Below, piece by piece: positions 1 to 6,418 of a stretch of DNA of 8,860 nucleotides (positions within the stretch are counted from its first letter, which is position 1; each line of letters starts with the position of its first letter). Location of the stretch: assembly GCA_964624255.1 (NCBI GenBank), contig CAZUWV010000069.1, positions 1-8,860 on the forward strand, given 5' to 3'. The position numbers were made by a program, and so were the translations under genes. The DNA is from JAUZQZ01 sp964624255 (GTDB lineage Bacteria > Pseudomonadota > Zetaproteobacteria > Mariprofundales > Mariprofundaceae). The notes under the pieces were generated by a model. The model did not search any database and was not told the DNA's origin. It saw only the letters and a list, made by a program, of their open reading frames with translations.

Positions 1-55
1 AGGACGCTGCCCTCTCACGGCGGAAACAGGGGTTCGACTCCCCTTGGGAGTACCA
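1..55 (+). tRNA. tRNA-Glu (CUC anticodon), 3' part only
   Basis: This is the 3' part of a tRNA cut by the window edge. The anticodon stem CTGCC/GGCGG encloses the seven-base loop CTCTCAC, giving anticodon CTC, which reads GAG. The T-arm has the standard GGTTCGA loop flanked by CAGGG and CCCTT-side pairing, and the 3' CCA is encoded, ending at 55. The D-arm remnant and anticodon arm closely resemble proteobacterial tRNA-Glu. The 5' acceptor strand and most of the D-arm lie before position 1. It is probably co-transcribed with the tRNA-Lys that follows about 95 bases later, since no terminator with a T-run separates them. Confidence 0.9.
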
Positions 56-84
56 ACCCGAACTACTTATGAACGGTTCGGGTT
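55..84 (+). other. Hairpin directly after tRNA-Glu
   Basis: AACCCGAAC at 55-63 is perfectly complementary to GTTCGGGTT at 76-84, giving a 9-bp stem with a 12-base loop that starts on the last base of the tRNA CCA. No T-run follows, so it does not look like an intrinsic terminator. It could guide 3' processing of the tRNA-Glu precursor. A weaker 6-bp inverted repeat (GATACG 95-100, CGTATC 109-114) follows. Structure is seen; function is inference. Confidence 0.5.
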
Positions 85-148
85 AGTGTTCGCCGATACG
101 AGAGTTGGCGTATCACTATTGTAAGACTGTTGATTCATAAATGTATAA

Positions 149-224
149 GGGCCGGTAGCTCAGCTGGTAGAGCAGCAGACTTTTAATCTGCGGGTCACGC
201 GTTCGAACCGCGTCCGGCTCACCA
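149..224 (+). tRNA. tRNA-Lys (UUU anticodon)
   Basis: This is a complete 76-base tRNA. The acceptor strand GGGCCGG (149-155) pairs with CCGGCTC (one G-T pair), followed by discriminator A and an encoded CCA at 222-224. The anticodon stem GCAGA/TCTGC encloses CTTTTAA, so the anticodon is TTT at 182-184, decoding AAA and AAG as lysine. The D-loop contains the usual AGCTCAGCTGGTAGAGC block and the T-loop contains GTTCGAA. An intrinsic terminator follows within about 10 bases, so this is the last gene of the tRNA transcript. Confidence 0.97.
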
Positions 225-232
225 TATAAATC

Positions 233-267
233 AAGCACTTACGTAGACGTAGGTGCTTTTTTATTTT
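233..267 (+). terminator. Rho-independent terminator of the tRNA transcript
   Basis: AGCACTTACG (234-243 region) pairs with CGTAGGTGCT (248-257 region) with a single G-T wobble and a four-base loop, followed by a run of six T and then ATTTT. Position right after tRNA-Lys makes it the end of the Glu-Lys tRNA transcript. Confidence 0.9.
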
Positions 268-481
268 CCATAGTGCCACTGTGCATGTTCTCGCGGTGTG
301 GTCTGCGGGTCGGGTTTTGGCGTTTTATTGTGGCTACCTCCGAGCAAGTGCCGGCAGGCATACGGCTGCGTTGCACTCGTTTGAATTGGTTGCGGCCAGT
401 CCTGCACTCGTGCGCCTTACCGCTCATCCACCTGGAATGTTGCAAGAGACCCATGCATTTATACCACCCGGGAGGCTGGTC
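268..481. other. Intergenic stretch without a convincing gene
   Basis: This stretch lies between the tRNA terminator and the end of the antiporter gene. Reading frames on both strands here are short, lack good ribosome binding sites and run into the terminator or the antiporter, so I call no gene. It is fairly GC-rich and contains one copy of a short dispersed repeat at about 417-450 (TTGCAAGAG core). GAGACC (446-451) and GGTCTC (478-483) form a loose 6-bp inverted repeat that could be part of the antiporter 3' end, but there is no T-run. Confidence 0.5.
417..450 (+). repeat. Short intergenic repeat, copy A
   Basis: The block TTACCGCTCATCCACC followed by a TTGCAAGAG core matches the block at 8111-8147 in the same order and orientation (about 25 of 36 positions by eye, with TTRCCGCTCATYCACC strongly conserved). 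A third, rearranged copy lies at 1708-1761. All three sit in intergenic DNA. It may be a decayed end of an insertion sequence or a miniature element. Confidence 0.4.
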
Positions 482-1684
482 TCACAAATGGTGCCCATAA
501 CGGCCATAAAATCCTTTCAACATGAAGGGCGGAAGCACGGTGGTCGCCGCAATGGTCAGAATCATTACGGCATACAGGTCATAATTAAATACGCCGGATA
601 TACGGCCTAATTCGGTAAAGATAAGCCCTACCTCTGCCCTGGGTATCATGGATAGCCCGACGGCCCAACGGAAATGTACAGACTCTTTAATCAGGAAGGC
701 ACCAACCAGCTTGCTCAGCATGGCCAGGGCGATGAAGGCCAGGCTCATCTTCCAGATAAACAAAGAGCTCCAATCGACTTTCTGAAGGTTCAGTGAAAGG
801 CCGACCATGACAAAGAAAATTGGCGTGAACAAATGGATGATGGGTTTCATGTTCCGCTCAATGCGCTCGACGAAATGGCTATCGGATTGCCGCAAGGGCC
901 CAAAAGGCAGGTTGAAATGTCGCGACAGGGCCAGGCCGGCGGCGAAACCGCCCAGAAGCGCGGGCGCGCCTACGGCATGGGCCAGCCACGCGAAAAGCAA
1001 GACGAGGATGATAACCGCAGTCGGAATCAACCCCGCGATTTTACTTTTTTTATCATAGCGGCCAATCATGTCCGCCATGATTTTTCCAACAATGGGTGCG
1101 AGCAGCATGAAAATGACGACAAACACGAACACCTTGCTGGCATTGAGGGGACTCACGCCGCCATTCGTGGAAAATTCAAGCAACACGGCCAGCAGGACAA
1201 CACCCAGGATGTCATCCAGAACGGCGGCACCAAGAACAACCTGAGCTTCAGGGGATCGGTGACGATTGAGGTCGCGGAGAACGCGAACGGTAACGCCTAT
1301 GCTGGTCGCGGTCAGAGCGCCACCAATGAATAAAGATGCGATAAGCGATAGATCAAAGAGGTAGTAGCTGAGCGCGAAGCCGCCAATAAATGGTGCCACG
1401 AAACCACCTACGGCCACAATAGATGCTGATTTCCCCTTATCGACCAGATTTGCGATATCAGTATCCAGACCCACCTCGAACAGCAGCAGAATAAGGCCGA
1501 TCTCGGCGAGCATCTGAATGACCTCCGTGGGTTTGACCCATCCCAGAAGGCTGGGCCCGAGAAGAACACCGGCCAGCAACTCACCCATCACCGAGGGTAT
1601 GCTGAGCCATGCGGCAATCTCACCGAGGACCCTTGCGGAGAGCAGGATCAGGACCAGGGACAGAAAGAAAGCGCTTACTTCCAT
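482..1684 (-). CDS. Cation/proton antiporter, CPA2 family (Na+/H+ or K+/H+ exchanger)
   Basis: This 400-residue inner-membrane protein has about 12 hydrophobic segments across its whole length and corresponds to the membrane domain of KefB/NapA-type exchangers. There is no C-terminal TrkA/RCK domain, so it is a short form. Family marks are TATSIGVTVRVLRDL (125-139), the paired aspartates in GAAVLDDILG (Asp157-Asp158, the ion-binding site that in NapA-type antiporters fits electrogenic exchange) and SMIPRAEVGLIF (345-356). By family it exchanges Na+ or K+ for protons, serving pH and salt homeostasis; the ion cannot be told from sequence. The ATG start has a good AAGGAAGAG ribosome site a few bases upstream. 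It lies 97 bases after the aldehyde dehydrogenase on the same strand and could share its transcript, but an inverted repeat sits between them. Confidence 0.92.
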   Translation of the reverse strand: MEVSAFFLSLVLILLSARVLGEIAAWLSIPSVMGELLAGVLLGPSLLGWVKPTEVIQMLAEIGLILLLFEVGLDTDIANLVDKGKSASIVAVGGFVAPFIGGFALSYYLFDLSLIASLFIGGALTATSIGVTVRVLRDLNRHRSPEAQVVLGAAVLDDILGVVLLAVLLEFSTNGGVSPLNASKVFVFVVIFMLLAPIVGKIMADMIGRYDKKSKIAGLIPTAVIILVLLFAWLAHAVGAPALLGGFAAGLALSRHFNLPFGPLRQSDSHFVERIERNMKPIIHLFTPIFFVMVGLSLNLQKVDWSSLFIWKMSLAFIALAMLSKLVGAFLIKESVHFRWAVGLSMIPRAEVGLIFTELGRISGVFNYDLYAVMILTIAATTVLPPFMLKGFYGRYGHHL

Positions 1685-1707
1685 TGATTTCTCTTCCTTA
1701 TGTCAGG

Positions 1708-1761
1708 AGCCTCAAGCAACACTCATGAGCGGCAATCCCACCCGGAGTTTTGCAAGAGGCT
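1708..1761. repeat. Short intergenic element with imperfect 17-bp terminal inverted repeats, copy C
   Basis: AGCCTCAAGCAACACTC (1708-1724) is inverted against GAGTTTTGCAAGAGGCT (1745-1761) with 14 of 17 pairs, around a 20-base centre. The centre contains TGAGCGGCAATCCCAC (1726-1741), an exact 16-base reverse complement of 8105-8120. The right arm shares its TTTTGCAA core with the copies at 417-450 and 8111-8147. It lies between two co-directional genes, so a folded transcript there could also act as an attenuator or mRNA stabiliser. It looks like a miniature mobile element or a pair of insertion-sequence ends, which is inference. Confidence 0.5.
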
Positions 1762-1781
1762 GCCAGGTAATACCGCTTTGC

Positions 1782-3221
1782 TTACCTTTTAATGACCACC
1801 ATTTTTTCATGGGTCATTTCCAGCATAGCCGAACGGATTCCTTCCCTTCCCAATCCGGAAGCCTTGGTGCCGCCGTAGGGCATATGGTCTACACGACAGG
1901 AGGGAAAATCGTTGACCACAATACCACCAACATCGAGAGTCTCAATAGCCTGATATACATGATGCAATTTATCGCTGAATATTGCTGCCTGTAAACCGGA
2001 ATCCGACCTGTTGCACCACTGGATGGCTGTCTCCAGTTCCTCATAGGGCGTGACCGTGACCACAGGGCCGAATACTTCCCTGCGGCAAATATCCATATCT
2101 TCACTCACGTTTGTCAGGATAGCGGGTTCGATAACGTTGCCGCAACCCATACGCCGACGTTTGCCACCGCAGACAAGGGTTGCGCCGGCGGATACCGCCT
2201 TATCAATCCATGCCATGATACGGTCTGCGGCGCTGGCATGAATGACGGGTCCGACTGTAACACCCGCTTCCCGCGGGTCACCGATCTTCAGAGATTTGGT
2301 TTCGCTGATCAGTATGTCCAGAAAGGGGTCGAATACGCTTGCATGGACATAGATGCGCTGTACAGCAATGCGCGACTGGCCCGCCTGCGCAAAACCTCCG
2401 AGCGCACAGCGTTTTGCCGCCCATGCAAGATCGGCAGATGCATCCACGATGGTGCCAGAATTGCCGCCCAGCTCCAGGAGCATGCGTTGTTTCACCACCT
2501 TTTCCTTTAAGGCCCACCCAACCTCCGGGCTGCCAGCGAATGTGATCATCCTGATATCATCGCTACCCAGTAACGTGAGGACATCCGCATGCCGCATGGG
2601 TAGCACATTAAGACTGCCGGGTGGCACTCCGGCTGCACTGGCAACCCGCGCCAAAATAAGGGCGGAGATGGGGGTCCGGGTGGCGGGCTTGATGATAATA
2701 GGGTTGCCCACAGCCAGCGCCGGGGCAACCTTGTGCGCTACAAGGTTAAGCGGAAAATTAAATGGGCAGATACCCAGGACAGGCCCTACAGGTTCGCGCC
2801 GGGTATAACCTTCATAGCCGATACCGCGCTCCATGCCATCCATGGGGATCTGCTCGCCACAAAAACGCCTGGCTTCCCCGGCGGCCCACGAGAATACGGC
2901 CAGGGTGCGGGAAAATTCCTGTTTGGCGAATATATCGGGTTTGCCGCTTTCCATAATGAGGGCGTCAACCATTTCCTGTCTGGCGTCCTTTAGTCCATCC
3001 AGCATGCGCTCAAGCATGGATGCTCTTTCAAAACGCGGCATGCGCCTGAGCCGGGGAAACACTGTGCGGCATCCACATAGTGCGGCTGCGATCTCTTCAC
3101 GCCCCGCGATGGATACGGTAGCCACCGGCGAAGCATCGTAGGGATTGACGATCTCAACGCTGTCCGCTCCTTCGCGTGCCTCACCATTAACCCAGAGGTA
3201 AAAGTTCGGTGTCCTGGACAT
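1782..3221 (-). CDS. Aldehyde dehydrogenase (lactaldehyde/glyceraldehyde type), catalytic Cys replaced by Arg
   Basis: This is a full-length (479-residue) NAD(P)-dependent aldehyde dehydrogenase, a family that oxidises aldehydes to acids in the cytoplasm. Visible marks are the CPFNFPLNL segment with oxyanion Asn155, cofactor Lys178 in IIIKPA, FAGSPEVG (about 228-235), the ELGGN motif with general base Glu250, EVFGPVV with Glu382, and YGGTKASGLGREG near the end. These resemble the lactaldehyde / non-phosphorylating glyceraldehyde-3-phosphate dehydrogenase branch. The expected GQxC motif reads AGQSRIAVQR: residue 284 is Arg (codon CGC, 2370-2372), so the nucleophile is missing. I chose the ATG at 3221 because AAGGGGG lies six bases upstream and the protein then begins in the usual place; a TTG at 3311 would add 30 unlikely residues. 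Either the enzyme is inactive, or it has another role, or this is one wrong base. Confidence 0.9.
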   Translation of the reverse strand: MSRTPNFYLWVNGEAREGADSVEIVNPYDASPVATVSIAGREEIAAALCGCRTVFPRLRRMPRFERASMLERMLDGLKDARQEMVDALIMESGKPDIFAKQEFSRTLAVFSWAAGEARRFCGEQIPMDGMERGIGYEGYTRREPVGPVLGICPFNFPLNLVAHKVAPALAVGNPIIIKPATRTPISALILARVASAAGVPPGSLNVLPMRHADVLTLLGSDDIRMITFAGSPEVGWALKEKVVKQRMLLELGGNSGTIVDASADLAWAAKRCALGGFAQAGQSRIAVQRIYVHASVFDPFLDILISETKSLKIGDPREAGVTVGPVIHASAADRIMAWIDKAVSAGATLVCGGKRRRMGCGNVIEPAILTNVSEDMDICRREVFGPVVTVTPYEELETAIQWCNRSDSGLQAAIFSDKLHHVYQAIETLDVGGIVVNDFPSCRVDHMPYGGTKASGLGREGIRSAMLEMTHEKMVVIKR

Positions 3222-3507
3222 AGCAAACCCCCTTGCTCGGGAGCCCGTCGGATTTACGAGGAACTCGCTGCGCGGCAAGTTCCCAAAACAGCCTGATTTT
3301 TCGCTAGACAATGATCCAAAGGCTCCTGACTATCCCCCCGTGTATAGCACATCTCAGCCTCCTTTGTAGCAAGAATATTTGATAAACTGTACTGCCCCGC
3401 CGACGATAAACATCGCGTTCCGACCTGGGCCCGACCTGTCAGTGCCGGATCCTGGACTAAAGGTATTGGTGTAACGAAGCTCCAGATGCCGTTAGACTGC
3501 CGGGCTT
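3222..3507. promoter_or_regulatory. Divergent intergenic region between aldehyde dehydrogenase and lepA
   Basis: Promoters for both directions must lie here or nearby. On the minus strand, TGCTATACA (3341-3349) is a plausible extended -10 for the dehydrogenase, without a good -35. On the plus strand, TGATAAACT (3380-3388) is a possible extended -10 towards lepA, and TTGATA (3379-3384) could be a -35 for an AT-rich hexamer near 3403-3410; neither is strong. CCGACCTG occurs twice with a three-base gap near 3421-3440. AGGCTCCTGAC at 3320-3330 is repeated in inverted orientation at 1702-1712, on the other side of the dehydrogenase gene. Confidence 0.35.
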
Positions 3508-5334
3508 ATGTCAAATTCATACCCAGATCAGCAGCATGTCCGGAATTTCTCCATTATCGCGCATATTGATCACGGAAAATCCACACTGGCAGATCGCTTG
3601 ATTGAGCAGACCGGCGCGATTTCTGAGCGCGAAATGAAGAAGCAAGTGCTGGATTCCATGGACCTGGAACAGGAACGCGGGATCACCATCAAGGCGCAGA
3701 CGGCCAGTTTAACGTATCAGGCAGATAACGGTGAAACCTACGCCCTGAATCTGATTGATACGCCGGGCCATGTCGATTTCACCTATGAAGTCTCGCGTTC
3801 CCTGCAGGCGTGCGAGGGTGCGCTACTGATTGTGGACGCAGCTCAGGGTGTAGAAGCGCAAACGCTGGCGAATGTCTATCTTGCACTGGAGAACAATCTT
3901 GAGATTATCCCCATTATCAACAAGATTGACCTTCCCAATGCCGACGTTGAAGAAACCAGACGCCAGATTGAAGAAGTCATCGGCCTGGATGCATCGGAGG
4001 CGGTGGCTATCTCCGCAAAGACGGGTGAGGGCGTTGGCGATGTGCTGGAGGCCATCGTGGCGCGCGTGCCAGCGCCGAAGTCCCGCGATGATAAGCCTTT
4101 GCGGGCATTGGTGGTAGATTCATGGTTCGATGCCTATGTCGGCGCAGCGGCGCTGGTACGGGTATTTGAAGGCGTACTGAACAGGGGTGATAAAGTGCGT
4201 TTGATGTCCACGTCTGCGGCCACAAGCTACGAGGTTCAGGATATTGGAATATTTATGCCACAGCCTGTGTCGCGCGATGCATTGCATTCGGGCGAGGTAG
4301 GTTTCTTAATTGCTGGTATCCGGCAGTTGGCTGACCTGAAGGTCGGCGACACCGTAACGCTGGATAGATCCCCGGCGGATACGCCGTTGCCAGGGTTCCG
4401 CGAACCCAAGCCGATGGTCTTCTCCGGTCTTTACCCTGCGGATTCTGGCGAGTACGCCGAATTGCGCGATGCACTCCAGAAACTGAATATGAACGATCCG
4501 GCGTTTAGCTTCGAGCCGGAAAGCTCCTCGGCGCTGGGTCTGGGTTTCCGTTGCGGGTTTTTGGGTATGCTGCACATGGAGATCGTACAGGAGCGGCTGG
4601 AGCGGGAATATACCCTCGACCTAATCAGTACTGCACCGAGCGTTGTTTACCGGGTGACAACGACGGATGGAACCATCAGGGATATTTCTAACCCCAGCGA
4701 GTTCCCTGAACCTCAGCGTATTAACAGCATCGAAGAACCTACCGTACTTGCCAGCATATTCACGCCTGAGGAGCATGTCGGTGCTATGATAAAACTGTGT
4801 CAGAACCGGCGTGGAACGCAGCAGGATATGAAATTTATCGGTCAGGGGCGAGTCATGCTCGTCTATAAGCTTCCACTGGCAGAAATGGTGATCGATTTTT
4901 ATGACCGTCTGAAATCCGTGTCGCGCGGCTATGCCTCCATGGATTATGAGCTGGCAGAATTTTGCGCCGGTGACGTCGTGAAACTGGATATTCTGGTACA
5001 TGGCGAGACTGTGGATGCGCTGTCGCTGATTGTGCATCGTTCGATCGCCGAAGTCCGTGGCCGGGAACTGGTAAAGAAATTGCGACAATTGATTCCCCGA
5101 CAACAATTTGATGTTCCCTTGCAGGCGGCCATTGGTGGCCGTATCTTGGCCCGCGAAACGGTGAAGGCGGTACGCAAGAACGTAACGGCCAAATGCTACG
5201 GAGGTGATATTACGCGCAAGCGCAAACTGCTGGAGAAACAGAAGGCGGGCAAAAAACGTATGAAGTCCATTGGCAGCGTCGAGGTGCCGCAGGAAGCGTT
5301 TCTGGCGGTGTTAAGACTGGGAGAGGAGAACTGA
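3508..5334 (+). CDS. lepA: Elongation factor 4 (LepA), ribosome back-translocase GTPase
   Basis: LepA is a ribosome-binding GTPase related to EF-G that acts on stalled or assembling ribosomes at the inner face of the membrane. At 608 residues this one is full length, slightly longer than the usual roughly 600. GTPase motifs are all present: AHIDHGKST (18-26), GITIKAQT (58-65), DTPGH (84-88), NKID (138-141) and SAK (169-171). The family-specific C-terminal domain is present with its basic stretch GGDITRKRKLLEKQKAGKKR and the conserved KRMKSIGSVEVPQEAFLAVL ending. An in-frame stop lies 15 bases before the ATG, fixing the start, yet no good Shine-Dalgarno is visible (upstream reads CTGCCGGGCTT), suggesting weak initiation. 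It heads a tight operon and ends one base before lepB. Confidence 0.98.
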   Translation: MSNSYPDQQHVRNFSIIAHIDHGKSTLADRLIEQTGAISEREMKKQVLDSMDLEQERGITIKAQTASLTYQADNGETYALNLIDTPGHVDFTYEVSRSLQACEGALLIVDAAQGVEAQTLANVYLALENNLEIIPIINKIDLPNADVEETRRQIEEVIGLDASEAVAISAKTGEGVGDVLEAIVARVPAPKSRDDKPLRALVVDSWFDAYVGAAALVRVFEGVLNRGDKVRLMSTSAATSYEVQDIGIFMPQPVSRDALHSGEVGFLIAGIRQLADLKVGDTVTLDRSPADTPLPGFREPKPMVFSGLYPADSGEYAELRDALQKLNMNDPAFSFEPESSSALGLGFRCGFLGMLHMEIVQERLEREYTLDLISTAPSVVYRVTTTDGTIRDISNPSEFPEPQRINSIEEPTVLASIFTPEEHVGAMIKLCQNRRGTQQDMKFIGQGRVMLVYKLPLAEMVIDFYDRLKSVSRGYASMDYELAEFCAGDVVKLDILVHGETVDALSLIVHRSIAEVRGRELVKKLRQLIPRQQFDVPLQAAIGGRILARETVKAVRKNVTAKCYGGDITRKRKLLEKQKAGKKRMKSIGSVEVPQEAFLAVLRLGEEN

Positions 5335-5335
5335 A

Positions 5336-6004
5336 ATGACGAAAAAAAAAGGTGTCTGGAGAGAGTGGGGCGAATCGTTGCTGGTGATCGCTGTCATCGC
5401 GATTATCATCCGCAGCTTTATCGTGGCGCCCTTCAAGATTCCGTCTTCCAGCATGGTGCCGACGCTGGACGTAGGCGATTATATCTTTGTGCTTCGCTAC
5501 CCTTACGGACTGCGTATTCCATTTACCAATCTGCAATTTTTTCCACATCCACCCAAGCGCGGTGACGTTGCCGTATTCTGTTATCCCAAGGATCGTAGTG
5601 AGGACTATATCAAGCGCGTCATCGGATTGCCGGGTGATGATATTCTTTACAAAAAGAACAGATTATATATAAACGGTATGGAAATGCCTCTGAAAAAACT
5701 TGGGGAGCGGACCTACTTTATGGCGGATGGAGAGGCAGACGTATCTGGATTATATGAAGAGCGGCTGTTCAATGTGGATCACGAGGTATTGCGCAAGAGC
5801 TTTTCCATACGTGACGGCGAATGGAAAGTGCCGCCGGGCCATTATCTGGTCTTGGGGGACAACCGTAACAATTCGCGTGATTCCCGATTTTGGGGTTTTG
5901 TGCCACAATCCTATCTGGTGGGTCGCGCCGCCATTGTGTGGTGGTCGTGGAACGGGCATAAAGATGCGGTACGCTGGAACCGTATCGGACACCTGATCCG
6001 GTGA
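5336..6004 (+). CDS. lepB: Signal peptidase I
   Basis: This membrane-bound serine protease removes signal peptides from exported preproteins on the periplasmic side. The 222-residue protein has one clear N-terminal membrane segment (about 13-32), against two in the longer E. coli enzyme. The catalytic dyad is visible: Ser39 in PSSSMVPTL (box B) and Lys93 in YIKRVIGLPGD (box D), and box E is LGDNRNNSRDSRFWGFV. AGGAG at 5324-5328 lies seven bases before the ATG, inside the end of lepA, so translation is coupled. Codons 3-5 form a run of nine A (5342-5350), which can cause slippage. Its stop overlaps the start of the next gene by one base (TGATG). Confidence 0.97.
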   Translation: MTKKKGVWREWGESLLVIAVIAIIIRSFIVAPFKIPSSSMVPTLDVGDYIFVLRYPYGLRIPFTNLQFFPHPPKRGDVAVFCYPKDRSEDYIKRVIGLPGDDILYKKNRLYINGMEMPLKKLGERTYFMADGEADVSGLYEERLFNVDHEVLRKSFSIRDGEWKVPPGHYLVLGDNRNNSRDSRFWGFVPQSYLVGRAAIVWWSWNGHKDAVRWNRIGHLIR

Positions 6005-6417
6005 TGAAACTGTTGTGTATCCTGTCGGCTCTGGGTGCCGGAATATGGGCTGCCTATAACATCATCCCGGTCTATAAAACCGAGTGGGAGGTGCAGGATG
6101 TATTTGATACTATTGTGAAGAACCTTTCCAAACAGTCCGCCACAGTGATTCGTGCCAAACTTCCGGATCTCCTTCATGCCGAATACATCGATCGCAATGA
6201 TCTGCCAATAGAATTTTATGATCACCTTCAAATCAAGACGGATGGACACACGGTTAAGATTTCCTCAGCCTATCATGTCACGCTATGGCTGCTGGGACCG
6301 CCTGAAAACACAGATTCCGATGAAGGTTATACGGCCGGCGATTTGAAGGGTATGGATAAATTGCGCGATAAGGCACGCCTTGACTATCATTTTGGACCCT
6401 TCGCGGTGACGCCCTAG
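6004..6417 (+). CDS. Small membrane-anchored protein, DUF4845-like
   Basis: This is a 137-residue protein of unknown function with a hydrophobic N-terminal segment (about 2-20: LLCILSALGAGIWAAYNII) followed by a soluble, probably periplasmic, domain with alternating strands. Proteins with this architecture and size, annotated as DUF4845, commonly sit between lepB and rnc in beta- and gammaproteobacteria; I assign it by position, length and topology more than by motif. The ATG overlaps the lepB stop as TGATG, implying translational coupling; a GTG one codon earlier (6001) is the alternative start. The acidic, Gly-rich stretch near 98-112 (ENTDSDEGYTAGD) looks like an insertion relative to what I recall of the family. 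It may be linked to the secretion peptidase beside it, but that is guesswork. Confidence 0.7.
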   Translation: MKLLCILSALGAGIWAAYNIIPVYKTEWEVQDVFDTIVKNLSKQSATVIRAKLPDLLHAEYIDRNDLPIEFYDHLQIKTDGHTVKISSAYHVTLWLLGPPENTDSDEGYTAGDLKGMDKLRDKARLDYHFGPFAVTP

Positions 6418-6418
6418 C

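Noticed and set aside
239..454. 71-codon minus-strand frame
   Set aside because: It runs into the tRNA terminator, has no good ribosome site and its basic, low-complexity product resembles no family I know.
446..483. GAGACC/GGTCTC inverted repeat as terminator of the antiporter gene
   Set aside because: The loop is long, the stem only six pairs and no T-run follows on the minus strand.
281..610. 109-codon plus-strand frame
   Set aside because: It overlaps the 3' end of the antiporter gene antisense and has no ribosome site or recognisable domain.
833..1333. 166-codon plus-strand frame antisense to the antiporter
   Set aside because: The opposite strand encodes a clear membrane transporter; the His/Gln/Asn-rich translation is what antisense of hydrophobic codons gives.
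3222..3311. TTG-initiated 30-residue extension of the aldehyde dehydrogenase
   Set aside because: The ATG at 3221 has a strong ribosome site at the right distance, and the extension has no family counterpart.
4621..5106. 161-codon minus-strand frame inside lepA
   Set aside because: It is a shadow of a strongly conserved gene, with no start signals.
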